From: Dreissena polymorpha
Taxonomy: Eukaryota > Mollusca > Bivalvia > Myida > Dreissenidae
DNA: 64,000 bases
Reading direction: 5' to 3'
Assembly: GCF_020536995.1 (NCBI RefSeq)
Contig: NC_068357.1
Coordinates: 56,001,640-56,065,639, forward strand
A program made the position numbers and the translations under genes. The notes below the pieces were generated by a model. The model was not told where the DNA came from, did not search any database, and worked only from the letters and a program-made list of their open reading frames with translations. The stretch's first letter is position 1, and the number at the start of each line of letters is the position of its first letter. Shown here piece after piece: positions 1-15,300 of this stretch.

Positions 1-796
1 CACATCAGATTCGAACACTGTAAAACACATAATAGCACCGATTAATATTGATTCAATCACGTGTTTTGGCTTATGTATCAATTATGTATAAACATAATAC
101 GAGATTGCACGTTTTATCTTAGAGAATTACATGAAAAACATGTACGACAAAAATATAGATAATAAAAAGCAACGTTTCAACTTGCTATTTTGCAAAGTGT
201 GCATTCTTAAAGTTATATGTAATTGTACATTTTAATTAAACATGCATAGAGATGTGCACTTTATCAATCTATTGTTGGAGCAAGATGTTACCATATTAGA
301 AGCTTGATATATTTGCTCATAATGCAAAAGTAAATACGTCTGTTGTTTGTGTCGTAAAGTAATATTTGCATAATGCCAGTAAAGTGCATTTGTACATGAA
401 CATGTGAGAATAATAATGGTCGTAATGGGAACTTACCACAGATGGTGCATCTATGTTATGTGAACCTGAACATGCAAGTCTTCAGGTGAATGCACAATCT
501 TATTGAATGCTATGAAATCATTATTTGTTGCGGTATTTGAGTAAAATTAAATTATATTATGCATTTTCTCAGATTTATATATGATCTCTGTACTAAATCT
601 ATTTAAAATTTAAAAAAAGTTGTTAATAAAAAGTGATGCAATTTTTAAAACCACTATGAATACATGCGCATAATAAATATATATACGATGTATTTCATGT
701 GTTATATTCTGGATTCCGAAAGATTTTCTCAGTGTTTGTGAAACTAGAATGATATGAAATCAGACAAACAAGGACTCCTGGTAAATTGTGTTCAGA
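1..796. other. AT-rich left flank without recognised features
   Basis: This stretch is AT-rich, has stops in all frames and shows no repeat that I can match elsewhere in the window. It lies just outside the first segmental-duplication unit, whose homology starts at about 797. Confidence 0.5.
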
Positions 797-2209
797 ACAT
801 TTTCTGATAAGTTAAATGCATTTTGGCAAATTTGATGCGTCTCAAACCATATCAGACAAATACAAATTAAATCAAAGAAAACCCTATTTATCTTTAGTTT
901 CGTTGGATCGTGCTACTTAGCAGACATTTTCAACAAATGGTCACAATAAATCATTTAAGTTAACAATTCAAACAACGAAGGATTTTAACTTATTCAAGAT
1001 TTATATACATAGACACGTGCAACGTTTAAAAGAATTATGTCTTGAGGATCCTCACATAGTACATTCGAGTATTTTAAAAAGTGTATATTGTTTATATATC
1101 TGTGATATACGGCTGCGAAAACCATAAAATGTGAATCGCCAATTGATATGTACGTTGTATTTGAAAGTTTACTTGCAAAATAGTTATTTCATATGCCAAT
1201 AGCTCGGGCAACAGTGTATTGCTGTTAAACGACTGACAATAATATCGTAAATGTGCATGTATAATTTACATATGAACCTTAAAATGCCGATGTAATTTTA
1301 ATCAGTTCAGGTCTGTGTCCCGTCCGTGCCCAATAACTGTTGTGTCGATGATGTGATATGGCTCAATGGCTAAGTCGTCCGAGATTCCAAATACAAACTG
1401 AGAACATTTCGTCTAGGGCCCATATTCCCATTTCAGCGTTTAGACTTAATTTAAACAATACATAATACTCTTTAACTTTAATGTATTAAATCTAATTGGA
1501 AGTCAAGTCTAGCATGGCAGTTCATACCTTTCAGTATATAATGTTTCGTTAAGAAAACTTATTTGAATGTCCATTTTAGCTTGTATATATGCAAACGAAT
1601 TGGTATTTTATTCGGTATATGACTCTACTTTATTATTAAGGCTAGAAATGGGTTCGTGAATACGCACCATGATTTGATGAAAACATGCTTTCTTTAAAAG
1701 CAACACATTTTTTTATAATATATGGACTACAGCTTGTAATAAATACAAATGCGACAATAGCTTAAGTTAAAAATGTGTAAATTTAAATTCAACGTTAGTA
1801 ATTATCCATAAGATATCATATTTCATGAGGAAGATTTAAAAATAAATTGGTTATTGATTTTTAAACAATACGGTTAAGGTCACCATGTGAATTAGGTGGA
1901 AAAAATGATTAATTGCTGTGTTCATGGATATAGCTATACAATATTGTCACTGTATACTGGAGCGGTTTTTAAGACAGATCATGTACAGACATAGTTAAGC
2001 GTTATGCGAGCTTTAGTTAAGTATTTTATAAACGGCTCATTTATCATTCTGCCAATGCAGGAGACATTAGAATAAGAGAAGATCATTCATTATTCCAAAA
2101 CCAGTTGCACGATCAGATACAAGGGAACATAACAAAACACAAACACTGTCAATTGACGCCAAATCCTAAGTCGGTAATTTGCGTATGAATATGATTTGAC
2201 GGATTATTA

Positions 2210-2290
2210 ATACAGTGGAAACCCTCTAAACCGGATCCTGTCTATACCGGAATCCTTTCTAAACCGGACAAATAGTCCGGTCCCATTTTT
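2210..2290. repeat. pogo/Tigger-like terminal fragment
   Basis: The motif CAGTGGAAACCCTCTAAACC follows a TA dinucleotide. It resembles the terminal repeats of pogo/Tigger-type Tc1-mariner transposons (CAGTNNAACC, then CTCT and CGG). An internal CCGGAC/GTCCGG inverted pair follows. I could not find the opposite end, so it may be a solo end or MITE remnant. Confidence 0.35.
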
Positions 2291-2676
2291 TCTCTATAAA
2301 ACCATGCTTAAATGTATTTACTAATTACAAATACGGTCAAGGCAAAACATGCATCTGTATTGGCTGACAGTAAGTCAAATTGTTATATTAACATGGACAA
2401 AAAAAATGTACATTATTTAAAGAATAATTTATTTGTACTAATAACACGTAAGACGATAGTAAACAAAATGAATATTTGTTCTCTGAAAGCAGGTAAAACG
2501 TGTAACCTTGAAAAGAACAAACACAATAGCAGTATGCTTAATTTGCAAATCAAACATTGCATATATTAAATGCAAAGCCCGGCAAATAACCTGTATAATT
2601 ATTGTTCGTGAATTTATTTTTTCGGACATTAATGCATAACGCTCTTAGAAAAGGAGGTCAGGGGATGACCTATTAA

Positions 2677-2932
2677 CCGTGCTCTGTGAAAGGGGGTTTA
2701 ATGCACGTGCGTAAAGTGTCGTCCCAGAATACGTTGTACAGTCCGCACAGGCTTATCAGGGACGACACTTTCCGCTTCTATGATATTTTTCGATTAAAGA
2801 AAATCTCTCCTTAGCAAAATTACAGTTTAGGCGGAAAGTGCCTTGCCTGGTAAGCCTGTGCGGACAGAAATTGCTAATCTGGGACAACACTTTACGCACA
2901 TTAATTAAACCCCGTTTTCACAGACAACGGCT
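2677..2932. mobile_element. 250 bp MITE-like inverted-repeat element, copy A1
   Basis: Both ends form a long imperfect terminal inverted repeat. The left side reads GTGCTCTGTGAAAGGGGGTT and then GCGTAAAGTGTCGTCCCAG. The right side reads CTGGGACAACACTTTACGC and ends near CCCCGTTTTCACAG. The subterminal parts, TCCGCACAGGCTTATCAGGG and its partner, pair as well. There is no coding capacity. The same family recurs through the window and is the likely parent of the 47 bp and 35 bp tandem arrays. Confidence 0.8.
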
Positions 2933-3627
2933 CATATGTACGTTTTCTTGGTATTGGTGAACACGCATGCCACGTTAAAGTGTGAGTATGGTTACAAATC
3001 ACCTTGATATGATGTAAATACTATTGAAATGTCGACAAAGCAGCCAAAACAGAACACATTATAATGCACCGCATGATCGTTGTCTTATTTAATTTGATAA
3101 ATAGAACAATTAAAGATACATATAAGCTTAAGAAAAATTGTTACCACACATCATACTCCATATAGAGTATATAACGAAGCAATTCACGATCTCAAAAAGC
3201 AGTAAGAACGTACACAACGGGTTGCTATTTAAGTTTCTATTATTTAAAGCATACATAAATGCATCACTTTATAGTTTGTTCTTTTCAAAGAACATACACT
3301 TGAAACGACTAACAGGCAGGCTTGTTCTAACTGGGCAAAGTCGTTTAAGGTCGACTTCAGCTCGCTTTTATTATTTCATTGCTAGGCGCGTATTGTATGA
3401 CCAAAAAACATTCTGTTAATCAGACGAAATGAGGAAAATTGTCAATAGTGTTTAGGGTATTTTCATCGAAAATTTACCTTATTTGGTGTGAAAATAAACA
3501 AAACATTGTACATCAATTGTTTATGTCAAACAAAAGGTTGCTTTTTAAAACCTAAACGGAACTTTTCCCAGATACCTATTTAATTTTGAAAACAATGTTG
3601 CGTCGCAATCCATGTAGGACAAATATG
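2933..3627. other. Spacer without recognised features
   Basis: AT-rich DNA duplicated at about 20635-21146. Short open frames here (for example 3138-3419) exist in both units but match no family I know and differ by indels, so they are not supported as genes. Confidence 0.4.
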
Positions 3628-3874
3628 CCGTGCTCTGTCAAAACGAGGTTTAATACATCTGCGTAAAGTGTAAAGCACAGGCTAAACTGGGACGAAACTT
3701 TTCGCTTGTATAGTATTTATCGGGTCAAAAAAATCTCTACTTGGACAAAAATCAAGTTAAGGCGGAAATAGTCGTCCCTGATAAGCCTGTGCGAGCTTGT
3801 GCGGATTGCACAGGCTTATCTTGGACGAAACTTTACGCACATGCATTAAACCACTTTTTCACAGAACAGGGCTC
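3628..3874. mobile_element. 250 bp MITE-like element, copy B1 (diverged)
   Basis: It starts with CCGTGCTCTGTCAAAACGAG and ends with the inverted partner ACTTTTTCACAGAACAGGGC. The inner motif TGCGGATTGCACAGGCTTAT is conserved. The left inner part is partly deleted. The short frame crossing it is only a translation of the repeat. Confidence 0.75.
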
Positions 3875-4771
<897 letters not shown>

Positions 4772-4796
4772 TTCAGCTACTTCTCTGGAGCCCCGA

Positions 4797-4873
4797 ACTG
4801 GGAAAGCGGGATTTAATAAAATATGCACAAAGTGTAACTCGAGATTAGACTGTGCAGTCAGCTAAGGCAAATT
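4797..4873. repeat. Left part of founder MITE and first 47 bp satellite unit
   Basis: GGGAAAGCGGGATTTAATAA followed by GTGCACAAAGTGTAACTCG lines up with the left end of the 250 bp element (consensus like GTGAAAACGGGGTTTAATGC, then GTGCGTAAAGTGTCGTCC). It passes without a break into the first satellite monomer (TAGACTGTGCAGTCAGCTAA), which is cut at AATT (4870-4873) by the transposon at 4874. Confidence 0.7.
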
Positions 4874-6396
4874 GACCAGTCGCCATATTATCGATCGCTC
4901 CGCCCACATAGTCACGTGGTCTAGTGATTAGAAAACTCCGACAAGCAGATCGCAATTATAGCGGATTACATGAGGGAAATTCTATATTTGTAATGATGTA
5001 TTATGCTCTTTTCTATAATATAAATTATTAAACCCGCGCACCAAACTAAACTGCTTTGTAAAACGTTAATACAATCATAAAGACGTTAGAGAGAAATGGC
5101 GTAATCAAAATAAATGAGTTAACGGCAGACTGATTATCAGAAACGTTTCTTATACATATTATATAGGGAGTTGATGAAAAATCAGTTGTAAAAATGAGCA
5201 TTTGTTTCATATTGATTTTGAACTTGTATTCAGCCGTCTGACAGTGAATCCGGTGGCTATTCATATATAATTTTGAAAATATTTGTATTAAATGCAAATG
5301 GCATATCCATATCACGATGGGTTTTTTGTTTATTTAAAATGTTTAGATCTTTGTTTTATTGTCTTATTTTTTAAAAGACACCGATTTTTTTTTATTTAGA
5401 TATAACTTAAATTTTGATTGTAACCATAATTTAATAGAGGCCTAATGTCGTGGTTTCATTAACAGATAGTCTAATATGCCTTTTATTTCATTTATGTTTA
5501 ATGCGAACCTGTTACATTTCACTATCAAAAAATGAAATGTTGGTATTACGGTGCTGTTCGCGAACATTCGAATTGAATACATTTAGCATATTGTGCATTT
5601 GCTTATTTATGACAAGATGGCCCTTATATGTTTATTGCAATTTTCACATTTCTCCCCGTATCAATATATGTTGTATTAGAAATGTTGTTGTTGTATTATA
5701 AGCCGTACATTTTACACTTGAAGTCGCTTTAAGCTGGCTAAGCCGCGTTGAAATCACCTTTTTGTTGTTTTTACTTTAGTTAAAACAATATTAAAGTTAA
5801 CAATTTATAATGATTTCCCTTGTTTATGATCCACAGAAAATAAATATATAATTTGAAATCATTTAAGTAATTAAATAGTTTTCTTTTCTTGTGTACAGTA
5901 CCTAACACTGCCTTAATGTTCCTTTATTCTGAGATCCACGCAACATACTGTTATTTATTAATCATCGACAATTACGCTGAGATTAATAAGCACGTGTGGC
6001 AATTATTATGTTGCCCAAACTGCTTAATAATATTGTGCATCAAACGGTATAACACGTTTTAAAGAACACACACCTGGTGTGGTTAAACTATTTATTGTGT
6101 TTGTTTTTTTCATTACTCGTTCATATGTTCAAGAAATAAAGATAAAATAATAACCTTTTATAAAATATGTATAGCACCTACAATTTTGAATAATGATCGA
6201 ACAGTAATGATCATGCATTTGATATAAAATCTGTGTAAACTGTTAAAAATTACGTCCATTCCATATGTACAACACGTTTTCTTTTTCGGACAAAATGGCG
6301 GCCAGATAAGCGTTGCTGAGGGGTGTGTGAAAAATCGATATCTGATTGGCTGATCGAAAAATGTGGGCGGAGCGATCGATACTTTGGCGACTGGTC
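4874..6396. mobile_element. 1.5 kb TIR DNA transposon inside the satellite
   Basis: The two ends, 4874-4909 and 6361-6396, are 36 bp terminal inverted repeats that match at 34 of 36 positions by my count. They begin GACCAGTCGCC and contain ATCGATCGCTCCGCCCACAT. A 4 bp direct repeat AATT (4870-4873 and 6397-6400) flanks the element, and removing it restores a 47 bp satellite monomer. Inside are only short open frames (5046-5315 minus, 5450-5701 plus) with no transposase motif I recognise, so it is probably non-autonomous. The 4 bp target site and end sequence do not settle the superfamily. It must be younger than the start of the array. Unit 2 lacks it. Confidence 0.85.
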
Positions 6397-9300
6397 AATT
6401 AAGGACGACACTCTTCCCCTAGACTGTGCCGTCAGCTTAGGCTAATTAGGGACGACACTCTTCCCCTAGACTGTGCAGTCAGCTCAGGCTAATTAAGGAC
6501 GACACTCTTCCCCTAGACTGTTCAGTCAGCTTAGGCTAATTAGGGACGACACTCTTCCCCTAGACTGTGCAGTCAGCTTAGGCTAATTAAGGAGAACACT
6601 CTTTCCCTAGACTGTGCAGTCAGCTTAGGCTAATTAGGGACGACACTCTTCCCCTAGACTGTGCAGTCCGCTTAGGCTAATTAGGGACGACACTCTTCCC
6701 CTAGACTGTTCAGTCAGCTTAAGCTAATTAAGAAGAACACTCTTCCCCTAGACTGTGCAGTCAGATTAGGCTGATTTGGGACGACCCTCTTCCCCTAGAC
6801 TGTGCAGTCAGCTTAGGCTGATTTGGGACGACACTCTTCCCCTAGACTGTGCAGTCAGCTTAGGCTAATTAATGACGACACTCTTCCCCTAGACTGTGCA
6901 GTCAGCTTAGGCTAATTAAAAAGAACACTCTTCCCCTAGACTGTGCAGTCAGCTTAGGCTAATTAATGACGACACTCTTCCCCTAGACTGTTCAGTCAGC
7001 TTATGCTAATTAAGGACGATACTCTTCCCCTAGACTGTGCAGTCAGCTTAGGCTAATTAAGGACGACCCTCTTCCCCTAGACTGTTCAGTCAGCTTAGGC
7101 TAATTAATGACGACACTCTTCCCCTAGACTGTGCAGTCAGATTAGGCTAATTAGGAACGACACTCTTCCCCTAGACTGTGCAGTCAGCTTAGGCTAATTA
7201 ATGACGACACTCTTTCCCTAGACTGTGCAGTCAGATTAGGGACGACACTCTTCCCCTAGACTGTGCAGTCAGATTAGGCTAATTAGGAACGACACTCTTC
7301 CCCTAGACTGTGCAGTCAGCTTAGGCTGATTAGGGACGACACTCTTCCCCTAGACTGTGCAGTCAGCTTAGGCTGATTTGGGACGACACTCTTCCCCTAG
7401 ACTGTGCAGTCAGCTTAGGCTGATTTGGGACGACCCTCTTCCCCTAGACTGTGCAGTCAGCTTAGGCTGATTAGGGACGACACTCTTCCCCTAGACTGTT
7501 CAGTCAGCTTAGGCTGATTTGGGACGACCCTCTTCCCCTAGACTGTGCAGTCAGCTTAGGCTAATTAATGACGACACTCTTCCCCTAGACTGTGCAGTCA
7601 GCTAAGGCTAATTAAGGACGACACTCTTCCCCTAGACTGTGCAGTCAGCTCAGGCTAATTAAGGACGACACTCTTCCCCTAGACTGTGCAGTCAGCTTAG
7701 GCTAATTAAGAAGAACACTCTTCCCCTGGACTGTTCAGTCAGCTTAGGCTAATTAAGAAGAACACTCTTCCCCTAGACTGTGCAGTCAGCTTAGGCTGAT
7801 TAGGGACGACACTCTTCCCCTAGACTGTTCAGTCAGTTTAGGCTAATTAAGGACGACACTCTTCCCCTAGACTGTGCAGTCAGCTTAGGCTGATTAGGGA
7901 CGACACTCTTCCCCTAGACTGTGCAGTCAGCTTAGGCTAATTAATGACGACACTCTTCCCCTAGACTGTTCAGTCAGCTTAGGCTAATTAATGACGACAC
8001 TCTTCCCCTAGACTGTTCAGTCAGCTTAGGCTAATTAATGACGACACTCTTCCCCTAGACTGTGCAGTCAGCTTAGGCTGATTAGGGACGACACTCTTCC
8101 CCTAGACTGTGCAGTCAGATTAGGCTAATTAGGGACGACACTCTTCCCCTAGACTGTGCAGTCAGATTAGGCTTATTAGGGACGACACTCTTCCCCTAGA
8201 CAGTGCAGTCAGCTTAGGCTAATTAGGGACGACACTCTTCCCCTAGACTGTGCAGTCAGCTTAGGCTGATTTGGGACGACACTATTCCCCTAGACTGTGC
8301 AGTCAGCTTAGGCTGATTTGGGACGACACTCTTCCCGTAGACTGTTCAGTCAGCTTAGGCTAATTAAGGACGACACTCTTCCCCTAGACTGTGCAGTCAG
8401 CTTAGGCTAATTAAGGACGACACTCTTCCCCTAGACTGTTCAGTCAGCTTAGGCTAATTAATGACGACACTCTTCCCCTAGACTGTGCAGTCAGCTTAGG
8501 CTAATTAATGACGACACTCTTCCCCTAGACTGTGCAGTCAGCTTAGGCTAATTAATGACGACACTCTTCCCCTAGACTGTTCAGTCAGCTTAGGCTAATT
8601 AATGACGACACTCTTCCCCTAGACTGTGCAGTCAGCTTAGGCTAATTAATGACGACACTCTTCCCCTAGACTGTGCAGTCAGCTTAGGCTAATTAATGAC
8701 GACACTCTTCCCCTAGACTGTGCAGTCAGCTTAGGATAATTAATGACGACACTCTTCCCCTAGAATGTGCAGTCAGCTTAGGCTAATTAATGACGACACT
8801 CTTCCCCTAGACTGTGCAGTCAGCTTAGGCTAATTAATGACGACACTCTTCCCCTAGACTGTTCAGTCAGCTTAGGCTAATTAATGACGACACTCTTCCC
8901 CTAGACTGTGCAGTCAGCTTAGGCTAATTAATGACGACACTCTTCCCCTAGACTGTGCAGTCAGCTTAGGCTAATTAATGACGACACTCTTCCCTAGACT
9001 GTGCAGTCAGCTTAGGCTAATTAGGGACGACACTCTTCCCCTAGACTGTGCAGTCAGATTATGCTAATTAAGAAGAACACTCTTCCCCTAGACTGTTCAG
9101 TCAGCTTAGGCTAATTAAGAAGAACACTCTTCCCCTAGACGGTGCAGTAAGCTTAGGCTAATTAAGGACGACACTCTTCCCCTAGACTGTGCAGTCAGCT
9201 TAGGCTAATTAAGGACGACACTCTTCCCCTAGACTGTGCAGTCAGCTTAGGCTAATTAATGACGACCCTCTTCCCCTAGACTGTGCAGTCAGCTTAGGCT

Positions 9301-12300
9301 AATTAAGGACGACACTCTTCCCCTAGACTGTGCAGTCAGCTTAGGCTAATTAAGAAGAACACTCTTCCCCTAGACTGTTCAGTCAGCTTAGGCTAATTAA
9401 TGACGACACTCTTCCCCTAGACTGTGCAGTCAGCTTAGGCTAATTAATGACGACACTCTTCCCCTAGACTGTTCAGTCAGCTTAGGCTAATTAAGAAGAA
9501 CACTCTTCCCCTAGACTGTTCAGTCAGCTTACGCTGATTAGGGACGACACTCTTCCCCTAGACTGTGCAGTCAGCTTAGGCTAATTAGGGACGACACTCT
9601 TCCCCTAGACTGTTCAGTCAGCTTAGGCTAATTAAGAAGAACACTCTTCCCCTAGACTGTGCAGTCAGCTTACGCTGATTAGGGACGACACTCTTCCCCT
9701 AGACTGTGCAGTCAGCTTAGGCTGATTAGGGACGACACTCTTCCCCTAGACTGTGCAGTCAGCTTAGGCTAATTAATGACGACACTCTTCCCCTAGACTG
9801 TGCAGTCAGCTTAGGCTGATTAGGGACGACACTCTTCCCCTAGACTGTGCAGTCAGCTTAGGCTAATTAATGACGATACTCTTCCCCTAGACTGTGCAGT
9901 CAGCTTAGGCTAATTAATGACGACACTCTTCCCCTAGACTGTGCAGTCAGGTTAGGCTAATTAGGGACGACACTCTTCCACTAGACTGTTCAGTCAGCTT
10001 AGGCTAATTAATGACGACACTCTTCCCCTAGACTGTGCAGTCAGCTTAGGCTAATTAATGACGACACTCTTCCCCTAGACTGTGCAGTCAGCTTAGGCTA
10101 ATTAATGACGACACTATTTCCCTAGACTGTGCAGTCAGCTTAGGCTAATTAATGACGACACTCTTCCCCTAGACTGTTCAGTCAGCTTAGGCTAATTAAT
10201 GACGACACTCTTCCCCTAGACTATTCAGTCAGCTTATGCTAATTAATGACGACACTCTTCCCCTAGACTGTGCAGTCAGCTTAGGCTAATTAATGACGAC
10301 ACTCTTCCCCTAGACTGTGCAGTCAGATTAGGCTGATTAGGGACGACACTCTTCCCCTAGACTGTGCAGTCAGCTTAGGCTAATTAATGACGACACTCTT
10401 CCCCTAGACTGTGCAGTCAGCTTAGGCTAATTAGGGACGACACTCTTCCCCTAGACTGTTCAGTCAGCTTAGGCTAATTAGGGACGACACTCTTCCCCTA
10501 GACTGTTCAGTCAGCTTAGGCTAATTAATGACGACACTCTTCCCCTAGACTGTGCAGTCAGCTTAGGCTAATTAAGAAGAACACTCTTCCCCTAGACTGT
10601 GCAGTCAGCTAAGGCTAATTAGGGACGACACTCTTCCCCTAGACTGTGCAGTCAGCTTAGGCTAATTAAGAAGAACACTCTTCCCCTAGACTGTTCAGTC
10701 AGCTTAGGCTAATTAATGACGACACTCTTCCCCTAGACTGTGCAGTCAGCTTAGGCTAATTAGGGACGACACTCTTCCCCTAGACTGTTCAGTCAGCTTA
10801 GGCTAATTAAGAAGAACACTCTTCCCCTAGACTGTTCAGTCAGCTTAGGCTAATTAATGACGACACTCTTCCCCTAGACTGTTCAGTCAGCTTAGGCTAA
10901 TTAAGAAGAACACTCTTCCCCTAGACTGTTCAGTCAGCTTAGGCTAATTAATGACGACACTCTTCCCCTAGACTGTGCAGTCAGCTTAGGCTTATTAATG
11001 ACGACACTCTTCCCCTAGACTGTTCAGTCAGCTTAGGCTAATTAAGAAGAACACTCTTCCCCTAGACTGTTCAGTCAGCTTAGGCTAATTAATGACGACA
11101 CTCTTCCCCTAGACTGTTCAGTCAGCTTAGGCTAATTAATGACGACACTCTTCCCCTAGACTGTGCAGTCAGCTTAGGCTAATTAAGAAGAACGCTCTTC
11201 CCCTAGACTGTTCAGTCAGCTTAGGCTAATTAATGACGACACTCTTCCCCTAGACTGTGCAGTCAGCTTAGGCTAATTAATGACGACACTCTTCCCCTAC
11301 ACTGTTCAGTCAGCTTAGGCTAATTAAGAAGAACACTCTTCCCCTAGACTGTTCAGTCAGCTTAGGCTAATTAATGACGACACTCTTTCCCTAGACTGTT
11401 CAGTCAGCTTAGGCTAATTAATGACGACACTCTTCCCCTAGACTGTGCAGTCAGCTTAGGCTAATTAATGACGACACTCTTCCCCTAGACTGTGCAGTCA
11501 GCTTAGGCTAATTAGGGACGACACTCTTCCCCTAGACTGTGCAGTCAGATTATGCTAATTAGGGACGACACTCTTCCCCTAGACTGTGCAGTCAGCTTAG
11601 GCTAATTAATGACGACACTCTTCCCCAAGACTGTGCAGTCAGCTTAGGCTAATTAATGACGACACTCTTCCCCTAGACTGTTCAGTCAGCTTAGGCTAAT
11701 TAAGAAGAACACTCTTCCCCTAGACTGTTCAGTCAGCTTAGGCTAATTAATGACGACACTCTTCCCCTAGACTGTGCAGTCAGCTTAGGCTAATTAGGGA
11801 CGACACTCTTCCCCTAGACTGTGCAGTCAGCTTAGGCTAATTAATGACGACACTCTTCCCCTAGACTGTTCAGTCAGCTTAGGCTAATTAATGACGACAC
11901 TCTTCCCCTAGACTGTGCAGTCAGCTTAGGCTAATTAATGACGACACTCTTCCCCTAGACTGTGCAGTCAGCTTAGGCTAATTAATGACGACACTCTTTC
12001 CCTAGACTGTGCAGTCAGCTTAGGCTGATTTGGGACGACACTCTTCCACTAGACTGTGCAGTCAGCTTAGGCTAATTAATGACGACACTCTTCCCCTAGA
12101 CTGTGCAGTCAGCTTAGGCTAATTAAGAAGAACACTCTTCCCCTAGACTGTTCAGTCAGCTTAGGCTAATTAATGACGACACTCTTCCCCTAGACTGTTC
12201 AGTCAGCTTAGGCTAATTAATGACGACACTCTTCCCCTAGACTGTGCAGTCAGCTTAGGCTAATTAATGACGACACTCTTCCCCTAGACTGTGCAGTCAG

Positions 12301-15300
12301 CTTTGGCTAATTAGGGACGAAACTCTTCCCCTAGACTGTGCAGTCAGATTTGGCTAATTAGGGACGACACTCTTCCCCTAGACTGTGCAGTCAGCTTAGG
12401 CTAATTAATGACGACACTCTTCCCCTAGACTGTGCAGTCAGCTTAGGCTAATTAATGACGACACTCTTCCCCTAGATTGTTCAGTCAGCTAAGGCTAATT
12501 AAGAAGAACACTCTTCCCCTAGACTGTTCAGTCAGCTTAGGCTAATTAATGACGACACTCTTCCCCTAGACTGTGCAGTCAGCTTAGGCTAATTAATGAC
12601 GACACTCTTCCCCTAGATTGTGCAGTCAGCTTAGGCTAATTAATGACGACACTCTTCCCCTAGACTGTGCAGTCAGCTTAGGCTAATTAATGACGACACT
12701 CTTTCCCTAGACTGTGCAGTCAGCTTAGGCTAATTAGGGACGACACTCTTCCCCTAGACTGTGCAGTCAGCTTAGGATAATTAATGACGACACTCTTCCC
12801 CTAGACTGTGCAGTCAGCTTAGGCTAATTAGGGACGACACTCTTCCCCTAGACTGTTCAGTCAGCTTAGGCTAATTAATGACGACACTCTTCCCCTAGAC
12901 TGTTCAGTCAGCTTAGGCTAATTAATGACGACACTCTTCCCCTAGATTGTGCAGTCAGCTTAGGCTAATTAATGACGACACTCTTCCCCTAGACTGTGCA
13001 GTCAGCTTAGGCTAATTAAGAAGAACACTCTTCCCCTAGACTGTGCAGTCAGCTTAGGATAATTAATGACGACACTCTTCCCCTAGACTGTGCAGTCAGC
13101 TTAGGCTAATTAGGGACGACACTCTTCCCCTAGACTGTTCAGTCAGCTTAGGCTAATTAATGACGACACTCTTCCCCTAGACTGTTCAGTCAGCTTAGGC
13201 TAATTAATGACGACACTCTTCCCCTAGATTGTGCAGTCAGCTTAGGCTAATTAATGACGACACTCTTCCCCTAGACTGTGCAGTCAGCGTAGGCTAATTA
13301 ATGACGACACTCTTTCCCTAGACTGTGCAGTCAGCTTAGGCTAATTAAGAAGAACACTCTTCCCCTAGACTGTGCAGTCAGCTTAGGCTGATTTGGGACG
13401 ACACTCTTCCCCTAGACTGTGCAGTCAGCTTAGGCCAATTAATGACGACACTCTTCCCCTAGACTGTGCAGTCAGCTTAGGCTAATTAAGAAGAACACTC
13501 TTCCCCTAGACTGTGCAGTCAGCTTAGGCTAATTAGGGACGACACTCTTCCCCTAGACTGTGCAGTCAGCTTAGGCTAATTAATGACGACACTCTTCCCC
13601 TAGACTGTGCAGTCAGCTTACGCTGATTTGGGACGACACTCTTTCCCTAGACTGTGCAGTCAGCTTAGGCTAATTAAGAAGAACACTCTTCCCCTAGACT
13701 GTGCAGTCAGCTTAGGCTGATTAGGGACGACACTCTTCCCCTAGACTGTGCAGTCAGCTTAGGCTAATTAATGACGACACTCTTCCCCTAGACTGTGCAA
13801 TCAGCTTAGGCTAATTAATGACGACACTCTTCACCTAGACTGTTCAATCAGCTTAGGCTAATTAAGAAGAAAACTCTTCCCCTAGACTGTGCAGTCAGCT
13901 TAGTCTAATTAATGACGACACTCTTCCCCTAGACTTTGCAGTCAGCTTAGGCTAATTAATGACGACACTCTTCCCCTAGACTGTTCAGTCAGCTTAGGCT
14001 AATTAAGAAGAACACTCTTCCCCTAGACTGTGCAGTCAGCTTAGGCTAATTAATGACGACACTCTTCCCCTAGACTGTTCAGTCAGCTTAGGCTAATTAA
14101 TGACGACACTCTTCCCCTAGACTGTGCAGTCAGCTTAGGCTAATTAATGACGACACTCTTCCCCTAGACTGTTCAGTCAGCTTAGGCTAATTAATGACGA
14201 CACTCTTCCCCTAGACTGTGCAGTCAGCTTAGGCTAATTAATGACGACACTCTTCCCCTAGACTGTTCAGTCAGCTTAGGCTAATTAATGACGACACTCT
14301 TCCCCTAGACTGTTCAGTCAGCTTAGGCTAATTAAGAAGAACACTCTTCCCCTAGACTGTGCAGTCAGCTTAGGCTAATTAATAACGACACTCTTTCCCT
14401 AGACTGTGCAGTCAGCTTAGGCTAATTAATGACGACACTCTTCCCCTAGACTGTTCAGTCAGCTTTGGCTAATTAATGACGACACTCTTCCCCTAGACTG
14501 TGCAGTCAGCTTAGGCTAATTAAGAACAACACTCTTCCACTAGACTGTTCAGTCAGCTTAGGCTAATTAATGACGACACTCTTCCCCAAGACTGTTCAGT
14601 CAGCTTAGGCTAATTAATGACGACACTCTTCCCCTAGACTGTGCAGTCAGCTTAGGCTAATTAATGACGACACTCTTCCCCTACACTGTTCAGTCACCTT
14701 AGGCTAATTAAGAAGAACACTCTTCCCCTAGACTGTTCAGTCAGCTTAGGCTAATTAATGACGACACTCTTCCCCTAGACTGTGCAGTCAGCTTAGGCTA
14801 ATTAATGACGACACTCTTCCCCTAGACTGTGCAGTCAGCTTAGGCTAATTAGGGACGACACTCTTCCCCTAGACTGTGCAGTCAGCTTAGGCTAATTAGG
14901 GACGACACTCTTCCCCTAGACTGTGCAGTCAGATTATGCTAATTAAGAAGAACACTCTTCCCCTAGACTGTTCAGTCAGCTTAGGCTAATTAATGACGAC
15001 ACTCTTCCCCTAGACTGTGCAGTCAGCTTAGGCTAATTAATGACGACACTCTTCCCCTAGACTGTTCAGTCAGCTTAGGCTAATTAATGACGACACTCTT
15101 CCCCTAGACTGTGCAGTCAGCTTAGGCTAATTAATGACGACACTCTTCCCCTAGACTGTGCAGTCAGATTAGGCTGATTAGGGACGACACTCTTCCCCTA
15201 GACTGTGCAGTCAGCTTAGGCTAATTAATGACGACACTCTTCCCCTAGACAGTGCAGTCAGCTTAGGCTAATTAAGAAGAACACTCTTCCCCTAGACTGT

